NCBI GenBank assembly: GCA_024643945.1
Contig: JAHELX010000068.1
Location: forward strand, 1 to 16,292
Direction of reading: 5' to 3'
Source of the DNA: Anaerolineales bacterium
GTDB lineage: Bacteria > Chloroflexota > Anaerolineae > 4572-78 > NAK82
Length of the DNA: 16,292 nt
Numbering within the stretch: position 1 is the stretch's first letter; the number at the start of each line of letters is the position of its first letter. The position numbers were made by a program, and so were the translations under genes. The notes beneath the pieces are model-generated. The model was not told the origin of the DNA and made no database searches. It saw only the letters and a program-made list of their open reading frames with translations. This document shows positions 1 to 8,230 of this stretch, piece after piece.

Positions 1-1
1 G

Positions 2-889
2 GGCCCGACGGGGCTGGCACACGCTTTTCAGCCTGAAACGGTGCTGCGCTGGCATCGGGAGCTGGTGCGCCACAAGTGGCGCTATCCCCGAAAGAATCGG
101 GGCGGGAGACCACCGCACCATCAGGAGCTGGAGGCATTGATCTTGCGCCTGGCACGGGAGAATGCGAGGTGGGGCTACGGCAAGATCGAGGGCGAGCTGC
201 GCAAGCTGGGGTTCAAGGTCGCGCAAACCAGTATTCGGAACATCCTTGACCGGCACGGCATCGTGCCGGCGCCAGTGCGGAATGGCTCCCTCGGCTGGCG
301 CCAGTTGATGAGGCACTACAAGCAGCAGATCGTGGCGTGCGACTTCTTTACGGTGGAGACGCTCTGGCTGCAGACGCTCTACGTCCTGTTCTACATCGAA
401 GTGGGAACGCGGCGGGTGCACCTGGCCGGGGTGACGGCGCACCCGGATGGCTATTGGGTCGCGCAGCATGCCCGGCAATACGTGTGGACGCTGGAGGAGT
501 GCGAGGACCGGCCGTGCATTCTGATTCGCGACAATGACAAGAAGTTCACGGGGGGGCACGACCTAGTGTTCCGGTCGGAGGGCGTGCGCGTCATTCGGAC
601 GCCCATCCAAGCGCCGAATGCGAACGCCTATGCCGAGCGGTGGATTCGGACAGTGCGAGAGGAGTGCCTCAGCCACCTGCTGATCTTAAATGAGAAGCAT
701 TTGAGACGGGTACTGCAAGCGTTCATCGAGTACTACAACACGGCCCGGCCGCATCAGGGGCTTGGTCAGGAGATGCCTATTCCCCAGCAACAAGTCACGA
801 AGACCGGCCCGGTCCGGCGACGAGAGGTACTGGGCTTCATCGGCGATTATTACCGAGGCTCTGATCCAACTACCGTCTGTCCTGCCTGA
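2..889 (+). CDS. rve-family (IS481/IS3-like) transposase, 5'-truncated by window edge
   Basis: The protein is a DDE integrase-type transposase that would cut and join insertion-sequence ends. The reading frame is open to the left edge, and the residues before the first possible start (a GTG at 41) still look like transposase, ending in PETVLRWHRELV, so the true start lies outside the window. Counting from that GTG, a helical DNA-binding region (about 28-72, with RWGYGKIEGELRKLG) precedes the catalytic core. The core has Asp101 in ACDFF, Asp164 in RDNDKKF and Glu199 in YAERW; the 34 residues between the last two are the classic rve D-X34-E spacing. The C-terminal YYNTARPHQGLG is also typical. 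No frameshift is seen, so the element may be active. It is convergent with the repressor gene. Inverted-repeat ends could not be identified. Confidence 0.9.
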   Translation, partial: GPTGLAHAFQPETVLRWHRELVRHKWRYPRKNRGGRPPHHQELEALILRLARENARWGYGKIEGELRKLGFKVAQTSIRNILDRHGIVPAPVRNGSLGWRQLMRHYKQQIVACDFFTVETLWLQTLYVLFYIEVGTRRVHLAGVTAHPDGYWVAQHARQYVWTLEECEDRPCILIRDNDKKFTGGHDLVFRSEGVRVIRTPIQAPNANAYAERWIRTVREECLSHLLILNEKHLRRVLQAFIEYYNTARPHQGLGQEMPIPQQQVTKTGPVRRREVLGFIGDYYRGSDPTTVCPA

Positions 890-1180
890 ATAGTCGCTCA
901 TCGTGATACTCGCCCCTCCAGTCCCTGAACCCGCTTCAGGGACTGCTTGCCCCCACTTGGGTAACCCTTTCTTGCCCTTCCCCACTGGCCAATAGCCCCC
1001 GCAGATACCAAGATCCACCTCGAAAGCGCTCGAGATGGACCTATTGTCCTCGCTATTGGTGTGCTGTTCGGGTTCCAGGAACTCCGCTCGCCATACCTTT
1101 TCGCCCTCGATTCCACGTGGATGAGGTTTTTGCACCGTACGCGACCTCCGGGCCACGCGTGCTGGCTTTGACGCTGATGG
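890..1180. other. Gap between convergent transposase and repressor genes
   Basis: No convincing gene was found. All frames were read; the plus-strand frames give short proline-rich or hydrophobic stretches with no family I recognise. The right end of the insertion sequence should lie somewhere here. The only clear structure is the hairpin at 919-945. Confidence 0.5.
919..945. terminator. Perfect 11-bp hairpin between convergent genes
   Basis: CAGTCCCTGAA (919-929) and TTCAGGGACTG (935-945) pair perfectly around the 5-nt loop CCCGC. It lies 30 bp after the transposase stop, in the space facing the repressor's 3' end, so it could stop transcription from either side. No T-tract follows on either strand, so it is not a textbook intrinsic terminator; it may instead belong to the end of the insertion sequence. 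Confidence 0.4.
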
Positions 1181-2317
1181 TCAACCCCCGCTACGCGCGC
1201 CAGATCGCGAGCCTTCGGAACAACTCAGCATGGCGGCGGGATTAGATCGAGGCGCGCCAGCAGATTGGCGTTCCACCAACTGTCCGAGAAGTACGATTCT
1301 AGAAGGAGGAACTGGTTTCTCCCGGGTAAGGTCATGCAGGAGAAAGACAGCCATTCTACCCAGATCGTATTTCGGGACAGTAAAGGTTGTCAGAGGCGGA
1401 GTACTGTAAGCGCTATCCCGCACATCATCGATCCCAACTACAGAAATGTCGTCTGGGATGCGCAACCCCGCATCTTTGACCGCTTCCATTGCACCAAACG
1501 CGGCCCGGTCACTTACCGCAAAGACGGCGGTTGGCGGCTCTTGGAGCGCCAATAGTTGCTGCATTTGTACATACCCCTTGCGCGGATGGCCCGAGACGGG
1601 TGGCGGCTGAAGGCAAGGATCGATTGCAATCCCATGTTCGGCCAATGCAATTTGATGCCCTCGCATGCGGTCATTCAGGCTGCTGTACTTGGCCGGCCCA
1701 CCAATCCCGCCGATGCGCCGATGCCCCAGATCAATCAAGTACTCTGTCATGATCCGCCCGGCAGTAAAGTTATCGGCTGTCACCGAGTGGATTGGGATAA
1801 CCTGATAGTTCTCGACCAGAACCATAGGAAGCCCGGCCTTCGATATTTGCTGGATAACCTGTGGGGTAACATCACCGTCATTTGCGATGATTAGCCCATT
1901 GATGTCCCGCCCCATCAGCTCGCGAATGCTGTTGATGGGATCAACATCCGGGCGGTAGACATGTAGGATCACCTGGTAACCCAAGTCGTAAGCTGTTTCC
2001 TCAATGCCAGAGACAATCCGTGTGTAGAATCCTTCGCTCCGGGAAGCTTCGGATAAGGATTCCATCAATATGCCGAAAACTTTTGTCTCTGTTGCGATAT
2101 TCTGTCGCTTGTCAACTCGATACCCAAGCTCTTTGATCGCTTTCAGAATGCGCTCACGCCGCTCCGGGCTGACTCCAGGCTTTCCATTGACGACCAACGA
2201 CACACTTGAGAGAGAAACCCCAACTGCTGCTGCAACGTCACGCATGTTGGGTGTTTTTTGGGGGCCAGATTTTCTTTGGGTAGTCAATGTTTCATACTCC
2301 CGCCAAGACAGAATCAT
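1181..2317 (-). CDS. LacI-family transcriptional repressor
   Basis: This is a DNA-binding, ligand-responsive repressor. A LacI helix-turn-helix occupies about residues 25-48 ([16 protein letters not shown] then [10 protein letters not shown]), followed by the hinge region with [13 protein letters not shown] (56-68), then a periplasmic-binding-protein-like sensor domain (about 80-350, with [10 protein letters not shown]). It faces away from the importer/arabinofuranosidase operon across a shared control region, so it probably represses that operon and itself, with an arabinose-type sugar as inducer (inference). The ATG at 2317 has no ribosome-binding site. An in-frame TTG at 2287 sits 9 nt after GGGAG and is the better-supported start. 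The last 20 or so residues after QSAGAPR ([12 protein letters not shown] and a Ser/Arg/Gly run) extend past the usual family end and may be read-through into foreign DNA next to the transposase. Confidence 0.93.
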   Translation of the reverse strand: MILSWREYETLTTQRKSGPQKTPNMRDVAAAVGVSLSSVSLVVNGKPGVSPERRERILKAIKELGYRVDKRQNIATETKVFGILMESLSEASRSEGFYTRIVSGIEETAYDLGYQVILHVYRPDVDPINSIRELMGRDINGLIIANDGDVTPQVIQQISKAGLPMVLVENYQVIPIHSVTADNFTAGRIMTEYLIDLGHRRIGGIGGPAKYSSLNDRMRGHQIALAEHGIAIDPCLQPPPVSGHPRKGYVQMQQLLALQEPPTAVFAVSDRAAFGAMEAVKDAGLRIPDDISVVGIDDVRDSAYSTPPLTTFTVPKYDLGRMAVFLLHDLTREKPVPPSRIVLLGQLVERQSAGAPRSNPAAMLSCSEGSRSGARSGG

Positions 2318-2386
2318 AAGGGACAGAGTTTATCTCATTTTGGTGAAACTACAGATACGCTGGATGGGGATATGCATCAAAACAAA

Positions 2387-2397
2387 TCGAACGCTCT
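2387..2397. repeat. Left arm of an 11-bp inverted repeat flanking the control region
   Basis: TCGAACGCTCT here recurs exactly in inverted form as AGAGCGTTCGA at 2870-2880. This copy covers the predicted transcription start of the repressor gene. A second shorter partner, GTTCGA at 2418-2423, lies in the spacer of the repressor promoter. It is a possible repressor-binding site, but there is no direct proof. Confidence 0.35.
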
Positions 2398-2404
2398 TAG
2401 AACT

Positions 2405-2433
2405 ATTTTAATACTTTGTTCGAAAAAAAGCAA
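2405..2433 (-). promoter_or_regulatory. Predicted sigma-70 promoter of the LacI-family gene
   Basis: On the minus strand TTGCTT (plus 2428-2433), a 17-bp spacer and TAAAAT (plus 2405-2410) form a good sigma-70 promoter. Initiation near 2398 would give a leader of about 80 nt to the ATG at 2317, or 110 nt to the TTG at 2287. Confidence 0.55.
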
Positions 2434-2475
2434 TAGTGAATGCGGTCATATGGCACATAATTCTTGCTACTATGG

Positions 2476-2496
2476 TTTGCAAAGCCCTTTCAAGGG
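2476..2496. promoter_or_regulatory. Adjacent palindromes TTTGCAAA and CCCTTTCAAGGG
   Basis: TTTGCAAA (2476-2483) is a perfect 8-bp palindrome with the central GC seen in some LacI-family sites. One base further on, CCCTTTCAAGGG (2485-2496) has 5-bp arms around TC. They lie between the two divergent promoters, upstream of both. Candidate operators only. Confidence 0.25.
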
Positions 2497-2548
2497 GTGT
2501 GATTAGCCGCGATGGATTGTGTTATCGATCTGTTCGCAGACACTTTCC

Positions 2549-2603
2549 ACAATTGTTCGCGTAATATTGGAACTAACATCTTTAATTCTCCATTGACAAT
2601 TGT
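2549..2603. promoter_or_regulatory. Two copies of palindrome ACAATTGT, one overlapping the operon -35 box
   Basis: ACAATTGT occurs at 2549-2556 and again at 2596-2603, 47 bp apart, where it overlaps the end of TTGACA and the start of the spacer of the operon promoter. A protein bound at the second copy would block RNA polymerase. The repeated word and its position suggest an operator pair, but the flanking bases are not conserved. Confidence 0.3.
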
Positions 2604-2622
2604 AACTTGTTCATGTTATAAT
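2593..2622 (+). promoter_or_regulatory. Near-perfect sigma-70 promoter of the importer/arabinofuranosidase operon
   Basis: TTGACA (2593-2598), an 18-bp spacer and TATAAT (2617-2622) match both consensus hexamers exactly, in AT-rich DNA. Transcription would begin near 2629-2630, leaving a leader of roughly 575 nt before the binding-protein start. So strong a core promoter is what is expected for a gene held off by a repressor rather than raised by an activator. Confidence 0.8.
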
Positions 2623-2651
2623 ACGAATAGTTATCTAGCCTTTTCCCTCTC

Positions 2652-2661
2652 GATAGCTATC
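2652..2661. promoter_or_regulatory. Candidate operator GATAGCTATC downstream of the operon start
   Basis: GATAGCTATC is a perfect 10-bp palindrome centred near +28 of the predicted transcript. It overlaps one of two TATCTAG direct repeats (2632-2638 and 2658-2664). A symmetric site with a central GC just downstream of a strong promoter fits a LacI-type roadblock operator. Binding is inferred. Confidence 0.4.
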
Positions 2662-2869
2662 TAGTCTCACTGATTGTTAGAATAGATTCCTAATGCATGG
2701 TCGCGTCTCCACAGGCCCCTTGGGAATCTGTTCCAATGTTTGCCAGGGGTGAGGATACATCTAGCCCTGGTGGCTTTACAGTGTGGATTGGCTATCGCCA
2801 CATCCGCTACATCCATAAGGGCATTCAGTACACTACCCCGCCTCACGTGCAAATGTCAGCGTCCCATTT

Positions 2870-2880
2870 AGAGCGTTCGA
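2870..2880. repeat. Right arm of the 11-bp inverted repeat
   Basis: AGAGCGTTCGA is the exact reverse complement of 2387-2397. The two arms are separated by 472 bp and enclose both divergent promoters, an arrangement that could support repressor-mediated looping (inference). Confidence 0.35.
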
Positions 2881-3124
2881 CGAAACTGTCAGGTAGCTAG
2901 CGTTCAGATCAGCATAGCAAGACTGGACAAGCCGGAAGATGACGGCTCGCCGCGTGTCTGATCCGGGCGCTCAAGAAAGTAGATACGCTGTCGGACTGGC
3001 AATATTTCAAGGGTACCCCGTATCCGATCGATCTTTGCATCATGAAGGAGGTGTACCAGCACAAACATGTCTGTTCAGCCTTGGGATACCTGCCTCTAGC
3101 CTGAAGAAGGTATCTCCTAAGAAA

Positions 3125-3152
3125 TCCCGAAAATTTGCCCCGTTTTTCGGGA
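3125..3152 (+). promoter_or_regulatory. Leader hairpin about 50 nt before the binding-protein start
   Basis: TCCCGAAAA (3125-3133) and TTTTCGGGA (3144-3152) pair perfectly around a 10-nt loop. There is no T-tract after it, so it is not an intrinsic terminator. It may protect the 5' end of the coding message or influence ribosome access. Confidence 0.45.
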
Positions 3153-3202
3153 CCGTCGCAGTCCTATGTTCACAGCCCTATTCTGTTCACCTGGAGGAAG
3201 AG

Positions 3203-5197
3203 ATGAAAAAGACAGGCAATCTGACAAGACGTGAGTTCTTGGTGCAAGCTGCCGCATTTGCAGCAGCCGGCGCTTTGACATCTTGCGCCGTTCCAACCGC
3301 CACTCCCGCTCCAGCGCCAGCGCAAGGTGGAGAGGCGACCGAGCAGCCAGCCGCTGCGCCGGCAGCTGCAGTAGAGGAAGTCCAGCCGGGCGTACCCAGG
3401 GATCAGTGCCTCATCCTGGAGAACCCATCAGGGACTGTGCTACCGGCAGATGACTTCAACCGCTGGCGGAGCGGCTACGGCGCCTTCTGGATAAACGGCC
3501 TCCAGCAACTGGCCCTGGATGCGCTGTGGTACATCGACCCGGATGCGGGAGTCGACGGCGTATGGGATAATGCCCTGGCGGCCGAGAAGCCGATCTACAA
3601 TGACGACTTCACCCAGATGACCGTCAAGCTTCGCGAGGGCCTCTACTGGAGCGACGGCGTCGAGTTTACAGCGGATGACCTGTACTATACCGTTGATCTC
3701 CTGAAGAACACGCCTGGAATGCAGAATCAGGGCCTGTTCGAGGGCAATATTGACCATCTGGAACAGCCCGATAGAAATACCGTTGTCTTCTACCTGAAAG
3801 CCCCCAACTCGCGCTTCCACTCGGCCTTTACCGTGCGCTGGGGCGCCTGCTACATCATGCCCAAGCACATTTTTGAAAAGGAGAAAGACCCGGTGGCGTT
3901 CAAGTTCAACCCGCCGGTCAGCCTGGGCGCCTACACGCTCAAGGACTCTGATCCAAACGGCAAATGGTTCCTGTGGGAGCGCCGCGAAGACTGGCAACGG
4001 ACCTCGGTCGCCCGCCTTGGCGAGGTGTCTGTTAAGTACGCCATGTACATCGATCCAGGCCCGAGCGACAAGCGCGTTATCGCCCAAACGGCACATGAGC
4101 TGGATGTGATCCACGACATCACTCCCGAAGGCCGCATTACCCTGGCCAGGGAGAGCCCGACCTCGGTCGGCTGGTTCCCTTCGTTCCCCTGGGCTCATCC
4201 GGATCCCACCCTGCCGGCTGTCATCTACAACAACGAAAAACCCGGCCTGGACAAAAAGGAAGTCCGCTGGGCGCTGACGCTTGCAATCGACATCGCCCAG
4301 GTCGCCTTGGCCTCCTACAAAGGCGCGGCAACCATCTCCGCCATCCACGTCCCGCCGACCGGTATGTACCCCCATTACTACCACGAGCCGTTGGAACCCT
4401 GGTTGAAAGACTTCACCATCAAAGTTGGTGGGCAGGACTACAAGCCCTACGATCCAACCGCCGCCCAACGGATTGCCGATTTAGCCCGCCAGAGCCTGGG
4501 CGACCTGGTGCCAACCGATCCCGAAATCATCAAGCAGTACATTGGAGCCGGTTGGTGGAAATACGATCTCGAGGCTGCTGAGCAGTTGATGCTCGACGCC
4601 GGCATGAAGAAGGATGGCGGCACGTGGGCCTTGCCTGACGGCTCGCCCTTCAAGGTGCCGCTGATGAGCATGGGTGAAAGCAACCCGACCATGATGCTGG
4701 CTGCCGCCGCGGTCGTCGAGAACTGGAAGGCTTTCGGCATCGACACCACCCTCGACGCGCAGGCCAATCCCTGGGCCATCATGAGCAGCGGCGAATACAC
4801 CGCCAACCTGGCCTGGACGATCGAGACCTGGGGTGGGGACCCCGACCTGTTCTTCTTCCTCCAGTCCTGGCACTCGAAGTTCTACGTACCGAGCGGCGAA
4901 CCCGCCGCCGGCACCAACAGCATGCGCTGGAAGAACCCCGAGCTCGACAGGATCATTGAAGCCATCCAGAACATCTCCTTCGACGACCCGAAGGGCGTCG
5001 AGCTGGGACAGGAGTTCTGCAAGCTCGCCGCACAGGATATGCCGATTACCCCGCTCATGGCGTACAACGTCTTCACGACCATGGACACCACCTACTTCAC
5101 CGGGTATCCATCTGTGGATGATCCCTACACGGATCCAGTGCCGAACTGGGGTAACACCAAGTATATGTTCGTCAAGATTAAACCCAAGAATGCATGA
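3203..5197 (+). CDS. Extracellular solute-binding lipoprotein, family 5 (SBP_bac_5), probable arabino-oligosaccharide receptor
   Basis: This is the substrate-capturing subunit of the ABC importer encoded just downstream, anchored outside the cytoplasmic membrane. The N-terminus is a Tat-type lipoprotein signal: twin arginine in LTRREFLVQ (Arg9-Arg10), an alanine-rich core and the lipobox LTSC with Cys28. A low-complexity Ala/Pro/Thr linker (about 30-60) leads into a roughly 600-residue family-5 binding domain, with GLYWSDGVEFTADDLYYT near 150 as a family hallmark. GGAGG 8-12 nt before the ATG at 3203 fixes the start, giving 664 residues; the frame is open further upstream without support. The family binds peptides, nickel or opines, but some members bind oligosaccharides. 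The two GH51 genes in the operon favour arabinose-containing oligosaccharides. Confidence 0.92.
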   Translation: MKKTGNLTRREFLVQAAAFAAAGALTSCAVPTATPAPAPAQGGEATEQPAAAPAAAVEEVQPGVPRDQCLILENPSGTVLPADDFNRWRSGYGAFWINGLQQLALDALWYIDPDAGVDGVWDNALAAEKPIYNDDFTQMTVKLREGLYWSDGVEFTADDLYYTVDLLKNTPGMQNQGLFEGNIDHLEQPDRNTVVFYLKAPNSRFHSAFTVRWGACYIMPKHIFEKEKDPVAFKFNPPVSLGAYTLKDSDPNGKWFLWERREDWQRTSVARLGEVSVKYAMYIDPGPSDKRVIAQTAHELDVIHDITPEGRITLARESPTSVGWFPSFPWAHPDPTLPAVIYNNEKPGLDKKEVRWALTLAIDIAQVALASYKGAATISAIHVPPTGMYPHYYHEPLEPWLKDFTIKVGGQDYKPYDPTAAQRIADLARQSLGDLVPTDPEIIKQYIGAGWWKYDLEAAEQLMLDAGMKKDGGTWALPDGSPFKVPLMSMGESNPTMMLAAAAVVENWKAFGIDTTLDAQANPWAIMSSGEYTANLAWTIETWGGDPDLFFFLQSWHSKFYVPSGEPAAGTNSMRWKNPELDRIIEAIQNISFDDPKGVELGQEFCKLAAQDMPITPLMAYNVFTTMDTTYFTGYPSVDDPYTDPVPNWGNTKYMFVKIKPKNA

Positions 5198-5222
5198 CCT
5201 CGCCGCTGCAAAGGTTGCGTTG

Positions 5223-5245
5223 CTCATTGGGCTGGTGCCAATGAG
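5223..5245 (+). promoter_or_regulatory. Intercistronic hairpin after the binding-protein gene
   Basis: CTCATTGG (5223-5230) and CCAATGAG (5238-5245) form a perfect 8-bp stem with a 7-nt loop, 26 nt after the stop codon. There is no T-tract. Such hairpins often protect the message of a highly expressed binding protein from 3' decay. Confidence 0.5.
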
Positions 5246-5286
5246 TTGAACGCGATAATCGAGGAAAAAGGCAGTAGCAACATTCT

Positions 5287-5332
5287 CCCCCTCCACAGCG
5301 GTTGTCCAAAACGGCAGCCACTGTGGGGGGGG
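5287..5332 (+). promoter_or_regulatory. Strong GC hairpin just before the first permease
   Basis: CCCCCTCCACAG (5287-5298) pairs with CTGTGGGGGGGG (5321-5332) over 12 positions with one G-U pair and a 22-nt loop. It ends a few bases before the permease ribosome-binding site. Together with the hairpin at 5223-5245 it could lower permease expression relative to the binding protein. Confidence 0.5.
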
Positions 5333-5354
5333 TCTCATGTTGGAGGTAGTCCAA

Positions 5355-6365
5355 ATGCGACAGTTCATACTCCGTTATTTAATTCCGCGATTCCTTCAGT
5401 TCTTAACGATCATTTTTGTTGGGATCACGGTCACCTTTATCATTCCCCGGCTCTCTCCCACGGACCCGGTAGAAGCGCAGATATCCATGATGATGGCGAG
5501 GGCTGAGACCCTCGACCCCCAATCCATCGCCTCAATGCGCGCCGCTCTGACAGATCTGTACGGCCTGTCTGGCGGTCCGGTCCAGCAGTATTTCGCGTTT
5601 TGGGGTCGCTTGCTCCGGGGTGACCTCGGCCCTTCGCTCGCTAATTTCCCGACCCCGGTGTCCGAGATGATTGGCCAGGCCATGCCGTACACGCTCAGCG
5701 TGTTGATCGCCGCGGTCATTATTTCGTGGATTTTTGGCAACCTGTTCGGCGCCCTGTCCAGCTACTATCCTAAAAACAAAGCCTTGAACGTGATCGAGGT
5801 ACTGGGCCAGGCGGTCCGCCCTATCCCATACTACATTGTGGCCCTCGTCCTGCTGGTGGTGTTTGCCTTTTTCATCCCGATCTTCCCCTTCAGCGGGGCT
5901 TACCCAATCGGGACTCATCCGAGCTGGTCTCTCGGGTTTGTCTGGACCTACATCAAGCATTCCGTGCTCCCGGCAGCCACCCTGGTGCTGGTCGGGTTTG
6001 GAGCCTGGTTTATCGGTATGAAATCACTCACCTCCAACATCATCTCCGAGGACTATGTGGTTTATGCTGAAGCCGCCGGGCTGAAAGAAAGTAAGATCCT
6101 CAACCATTACATCATGCGTAACGCCTTGCTGCCACAGCTCACCGGGCTGGCCATGTCGCTTGGAACGGTCTTCAGCGGCGCCCTCATCATGGAGATCGTC
6201 TTTGGTTTCCCGGGGCTTGGTATGCTGACCATGGCGGCGGTCTTCAGGAGCGATTATTCCATGATCATGGGCATTGCCATTTACTCGATCATCGGCGTGG
6301 CTGTCGCCGTTTTTCTCATGGATTTGATCTACCCGCTGTTCGATCCGCGGGTGCGATATCAATAG
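5355..6365 (+). CDS. ABC importer permease, DppB/OppB type
   Basis: This is one half of the transmembrane channel of the importer, in the cytoplasmic membrane. A first helix spans about residues 10-31. The extracytoplasmic loop after it carries TDPVEAQ and [12 protein letters not shown], as in DppB proteins, and further helices follow. The cytoplasmic EAA coupling loop is clear in [16 protein letters not shown] followed by [13 protein letters not shown], and the C-terminus [12 protein letters not shown] is typical. An upstream ATG at 5337 is in frame, but GGAGGT lies 7 nt before the ATG at 5355, so that start is preferred, giving 336 residues. Eleven bases separate it from the next gene. Confidence 0.93.
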   Translation: MRQFILRYLIPRFLQFLTIIFVGITVTFIIPRLSPTDPVEAQISMMMARAETLDPQSIASMRAALTDLYGLSGGPVQQYFAFWGRLLRGDLGPSLANFPTPVSEMIGQAMPYTLSVLIAAVIISWIFGNLFGALSSYYPKNKALNVIEVLGQAVRPIPYYIVALVLLVVFAFFIPIFPFSGAYPIGTHPSWSLGFVWTYIKHSVLPAATLVLVGFGAWFIGMKSLTSNIISEDYVVYAEAAGLKESKILNHYIMRNALLPQLTGLAMSLGTVFSGALIMEIVFGFPGLGMLTMAAVFRSDYSMIMGIAIYSIIGVAVAVFLMDLIYPLFDPRVRYQ

Positions 6366-6376
6366 GAGGTCGCCCA

Positions 6377-7234
6377 ATGTCTAGAGTTTTACGTGATCTG
6401 CTCAGATACGACGGCCGCTTCCGTTTCGCCTTTATTTTACTGGCAGCGGTGGTGGTGATGGTTCTCCTGTCCATCGTCTCCCCCTATGATCCAGACAAGT
6501 CCTTTGTGGTGGCGATGGACGCACCCCCATCGCTTGAACACCTTTTTGGCACCAACTCCCGGGGCCAGGACATCTTCTGGTGGTTGACCTTTGCCGTGCG
6601 CAATTCGCTGATCATGGGGGTGATTACTGCGGTTATATCTCGCGTGATCGCCATCATAGTTGGTCTCACCGCCGGGTATCAGGGCGGATGGCTCGACAGG
6701 GTGCTGATGTCGGTCAACGACAGCTTCGTGATTATACCCCTGCTGCCCATCCTGATCCTGCTGGGTTTCCTGCTGCGCGACATGATGAACCTGTTCCTGC
6801 TGGGTGTCGTCCTGGGATTCTTTGGCTGGCCTTATGACGCCCGCCTGATTCGCTCCCAGGTGCTGAGCCTGAAGGAGCGCTCATTTACACGGACCGCGGT
6901 TTATTCCGGGACCAACGGATTTTGGATCACGATCAACGAGCACCTTCCCTTCGTGCTGCCGATCGTGTTTGCCACCACCATTAATAACTTGCTGTGGTCA
7001 ATTGGAATGGAAGTCACTTTGAGTGTTCTGGGGCTTTCGGATCTGACCACCCCTTCCCTCGGAACCGCACTCTTCTGGGCCAATCAGCACGGGGCCTTGG
7101 TGGCAGGGGTTTGGTGGTGGATCGCTGCACCGGCTCTGGTGGCTATCATCCTGTTTCTCGGTCTATATCTGCTCTTTGCAAGCATCAATGAGTACATTGA
7201 TCCACGAACTCGCTTGCGCTTGATTGGAGGATAA
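6377..7234 (+). CDS. ABC importer permease, DppC/OppC type
   Basis: This is the second channel subunit, pairing with the preceding DppB-like protein. At 285 residues it is normal for the family. The N-terminal helix (about 17-33) is followed by the hallmark [17 protein letters not shown] (about 56-72). Several helices and the C-terminal [12 protein letters not shown] complete the typical layout. The coupling-loop region ([15 protein letters not shown]) departs from the usual EAA-G consensus. AGGAGGT sits 7 nt before the ATG. It ends 3 nt before the GTG of the first ATPase, so the genes are almost certainly translated together. Confidence 0.93.
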   Translation: MSRVLRDLLRYDGRFRFAFILLAAVVVMVLLSIVSPYDPDKSFVVAMDAPPSLEHLFGTNSRGQDIFWWLTFAVRNSLIMGVITAVISRVIAIIVGLTAGYQGGWLDRVLMSVNDSFVIIPLLPILILLGFLLRDMMNLFLLGVVLGFFGWPYDARLIRSQVLSLKERSFTRTAVYSGTNGFWITINEHLPFVLPIVFATTINNLLWSIGMEVTLSVLGLSDLTTPSLGTALFWANQHGALVAGVWWWIAAPALVAIILFLGLYLLFASINEYIDPRTRLRLIGG

Positions 7235-7237
7235 CCA

Positions 7238-8230
7238 GTGGCACTATTAAGCGTACAAAACCTCTGTGCTTACTACCGGACTGAAATATATGGCATCTCC
7301 CGGACCGTACGGGCTGTTGACGATGTTTCTTTTAACCTCCTGCCGAATGAAATTTATGGCGTGGCAGGTGAGTCGAGCTGTGGCAAAACCACTCTAATCA
7401 AGGTGATCTCAGGTAATATCAAGCCTCCACTCAAAGCAAATTCGGGTAGCATTAACTATCATTTCGGGGCCTATGATGTTGATATGTTGCATATTTCCCA
7501 AGAAGAGCTAAGGCGCAACGTGCGCTGGAAGGAAATCTCTTATGTGATGCAGGGATCAATGAGCGTTCTCAACCCGGTGCGGAAGATTATCAGGACCTTT
7601 GAGGATATTGTTGATACGCACGAACGCATCACGGATAAGAAGAAATTCCTCGAACAGACACAAGAGCATATCAACCGGCTGGGACTCCCGACCGAGGTAC
7701 TAGACTCGTACCCCCACCAGCTTTCTGGCGGAATGAGGCAGCGGGTGGCCATCGCCCTGGCGACCTTGTTCCAGCCCAGTCTGATCATTGCCGATGAGCC
7801 CACCACGGCCCTGGATGTCGTCGTTCAGCGCGGAGTCCTTCAGATGATCAAGGATATCCAGGCCACGAGCAGCAATACGGTTCTTCTGGTAACCCATGAC
7901 ATGGCCGTGCATGCCAACGTGGCCGACCGGGTGATGATCATGTATGCGGGCCGCATTGCTGAAGAAGCGCCAACCGAAAGTATTTTCAATGCTCCGCTCC
8001 ATCCCTACACCCAACATCTGATCCGCTCGCTGCCGATGATCGGTGAAAGATCGCCTAAAGCAAGTTTACGAGGCGCACCACCAAACCTCGCCAATCCGCC
8101 AAGCGGCTGCCGGTTCCACGAACGCTGCCCTCAAGTGATGGATGTTTGCCGGACTGAAGTACCCGATTTGATCCCGGTTCGAGAAAATCATCGGGTGGCC
8201 TGCCACCTGGTCAAGGAGGCCTCCCTATGA
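7238..8230 (+). CDS. ABC importer ATPase, DppD/OppD type, with four-cysteine tail
   Basis: This ATP-binding subunit energises the importer on the cytoplasmic side. Translation begins at GTG, preceded by GGAGG. Walker A is GESSCGKT (44-51), with an unusual Ser-Cys where Gly-Ser is common. The signature is LSGGM (162-166), Walker B is LIIADEP (182-188), and the switch His lies in LLVTHDMA. The C-terminal oligopeptide-transporter extension holds Cys291, Cys297, Cys304 and Cys322; this pattern binds a [4Fe-4S] cluster in a structurally studied dipeptide transporter ATPase. Its stop overlaps the start of the next gene (ATGA), so the two ATPases are probably made in equal amounts. Confidence 0.95.
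   Translation: MALLSVQNLCAYYRTEIYGISRTVRAVDDVSFNLLPNEIYGVAGESSCGKTTLIKVISGNIKPPLKANSGSINYHFGAYDVDMLHISQEELRRNVRWKEISYVMQGSMSVLNPVRKIIRTFEDIVDTHERITDKKKFLEQTQEHINRLGLPTEVLDSYPHQLSGGMRQRVAIALATLFQPSLIIADEPTTALDVVVQRGVLQMIKDIQATSSNTVLLVTHDMAVHANVADRVMIMYAGRIAEEAPTESIFNAPLHPYTQHLIRSLPMIGERSPKASLRGAPPNLANPPSGCRFHERCPQVMDVCRTEVPDLIPVRENHRVACHLVKEASL

Larger units (their letters stand above)
2629..3202 (+). other. Long 5' leader of the operon, no protein gene recognised
   Basis: About 575 nt lie between the predicted start of transcription and the binding-protein ATG. The binding-protein frame is open back to about 2939, but that stretch has no signal peptide or family likeness and the well-placed ribosome site is at 3193, so it is treated as untranslated. 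Visible parts are a 10-bp palindrome just after the start, one arm of the 11-bp inverted repeat at 2870-2880, an orphan AAGGAGGTG at 3045-3053 and a hairpin at 3125-3152. No known riboswitch class was recognised. Confidence 0.5.

Noticed and set aside
2667..2900. Short open frames of 61-67 codons on both strands in the leader
   Set aside because: No ribosome site of note, no hydrophobic or domain pattern, and each is the mirror of the other.
2939..3202. N-terminal extension of the binding protein from an ATG at 2939
   Set aside because: It would bury the Tat/lipobox signal 88 residues inside the protein; the ribosome site and signal peptide fix the start at 3203.
3440..5368. Long minus-strand open frames (3440-4468 and 4481-5368) opposite the binding-protein gene
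   Set aside because: Val/Gly/Arg-rich, no family likeness and fully antisense to a well-supported gene.
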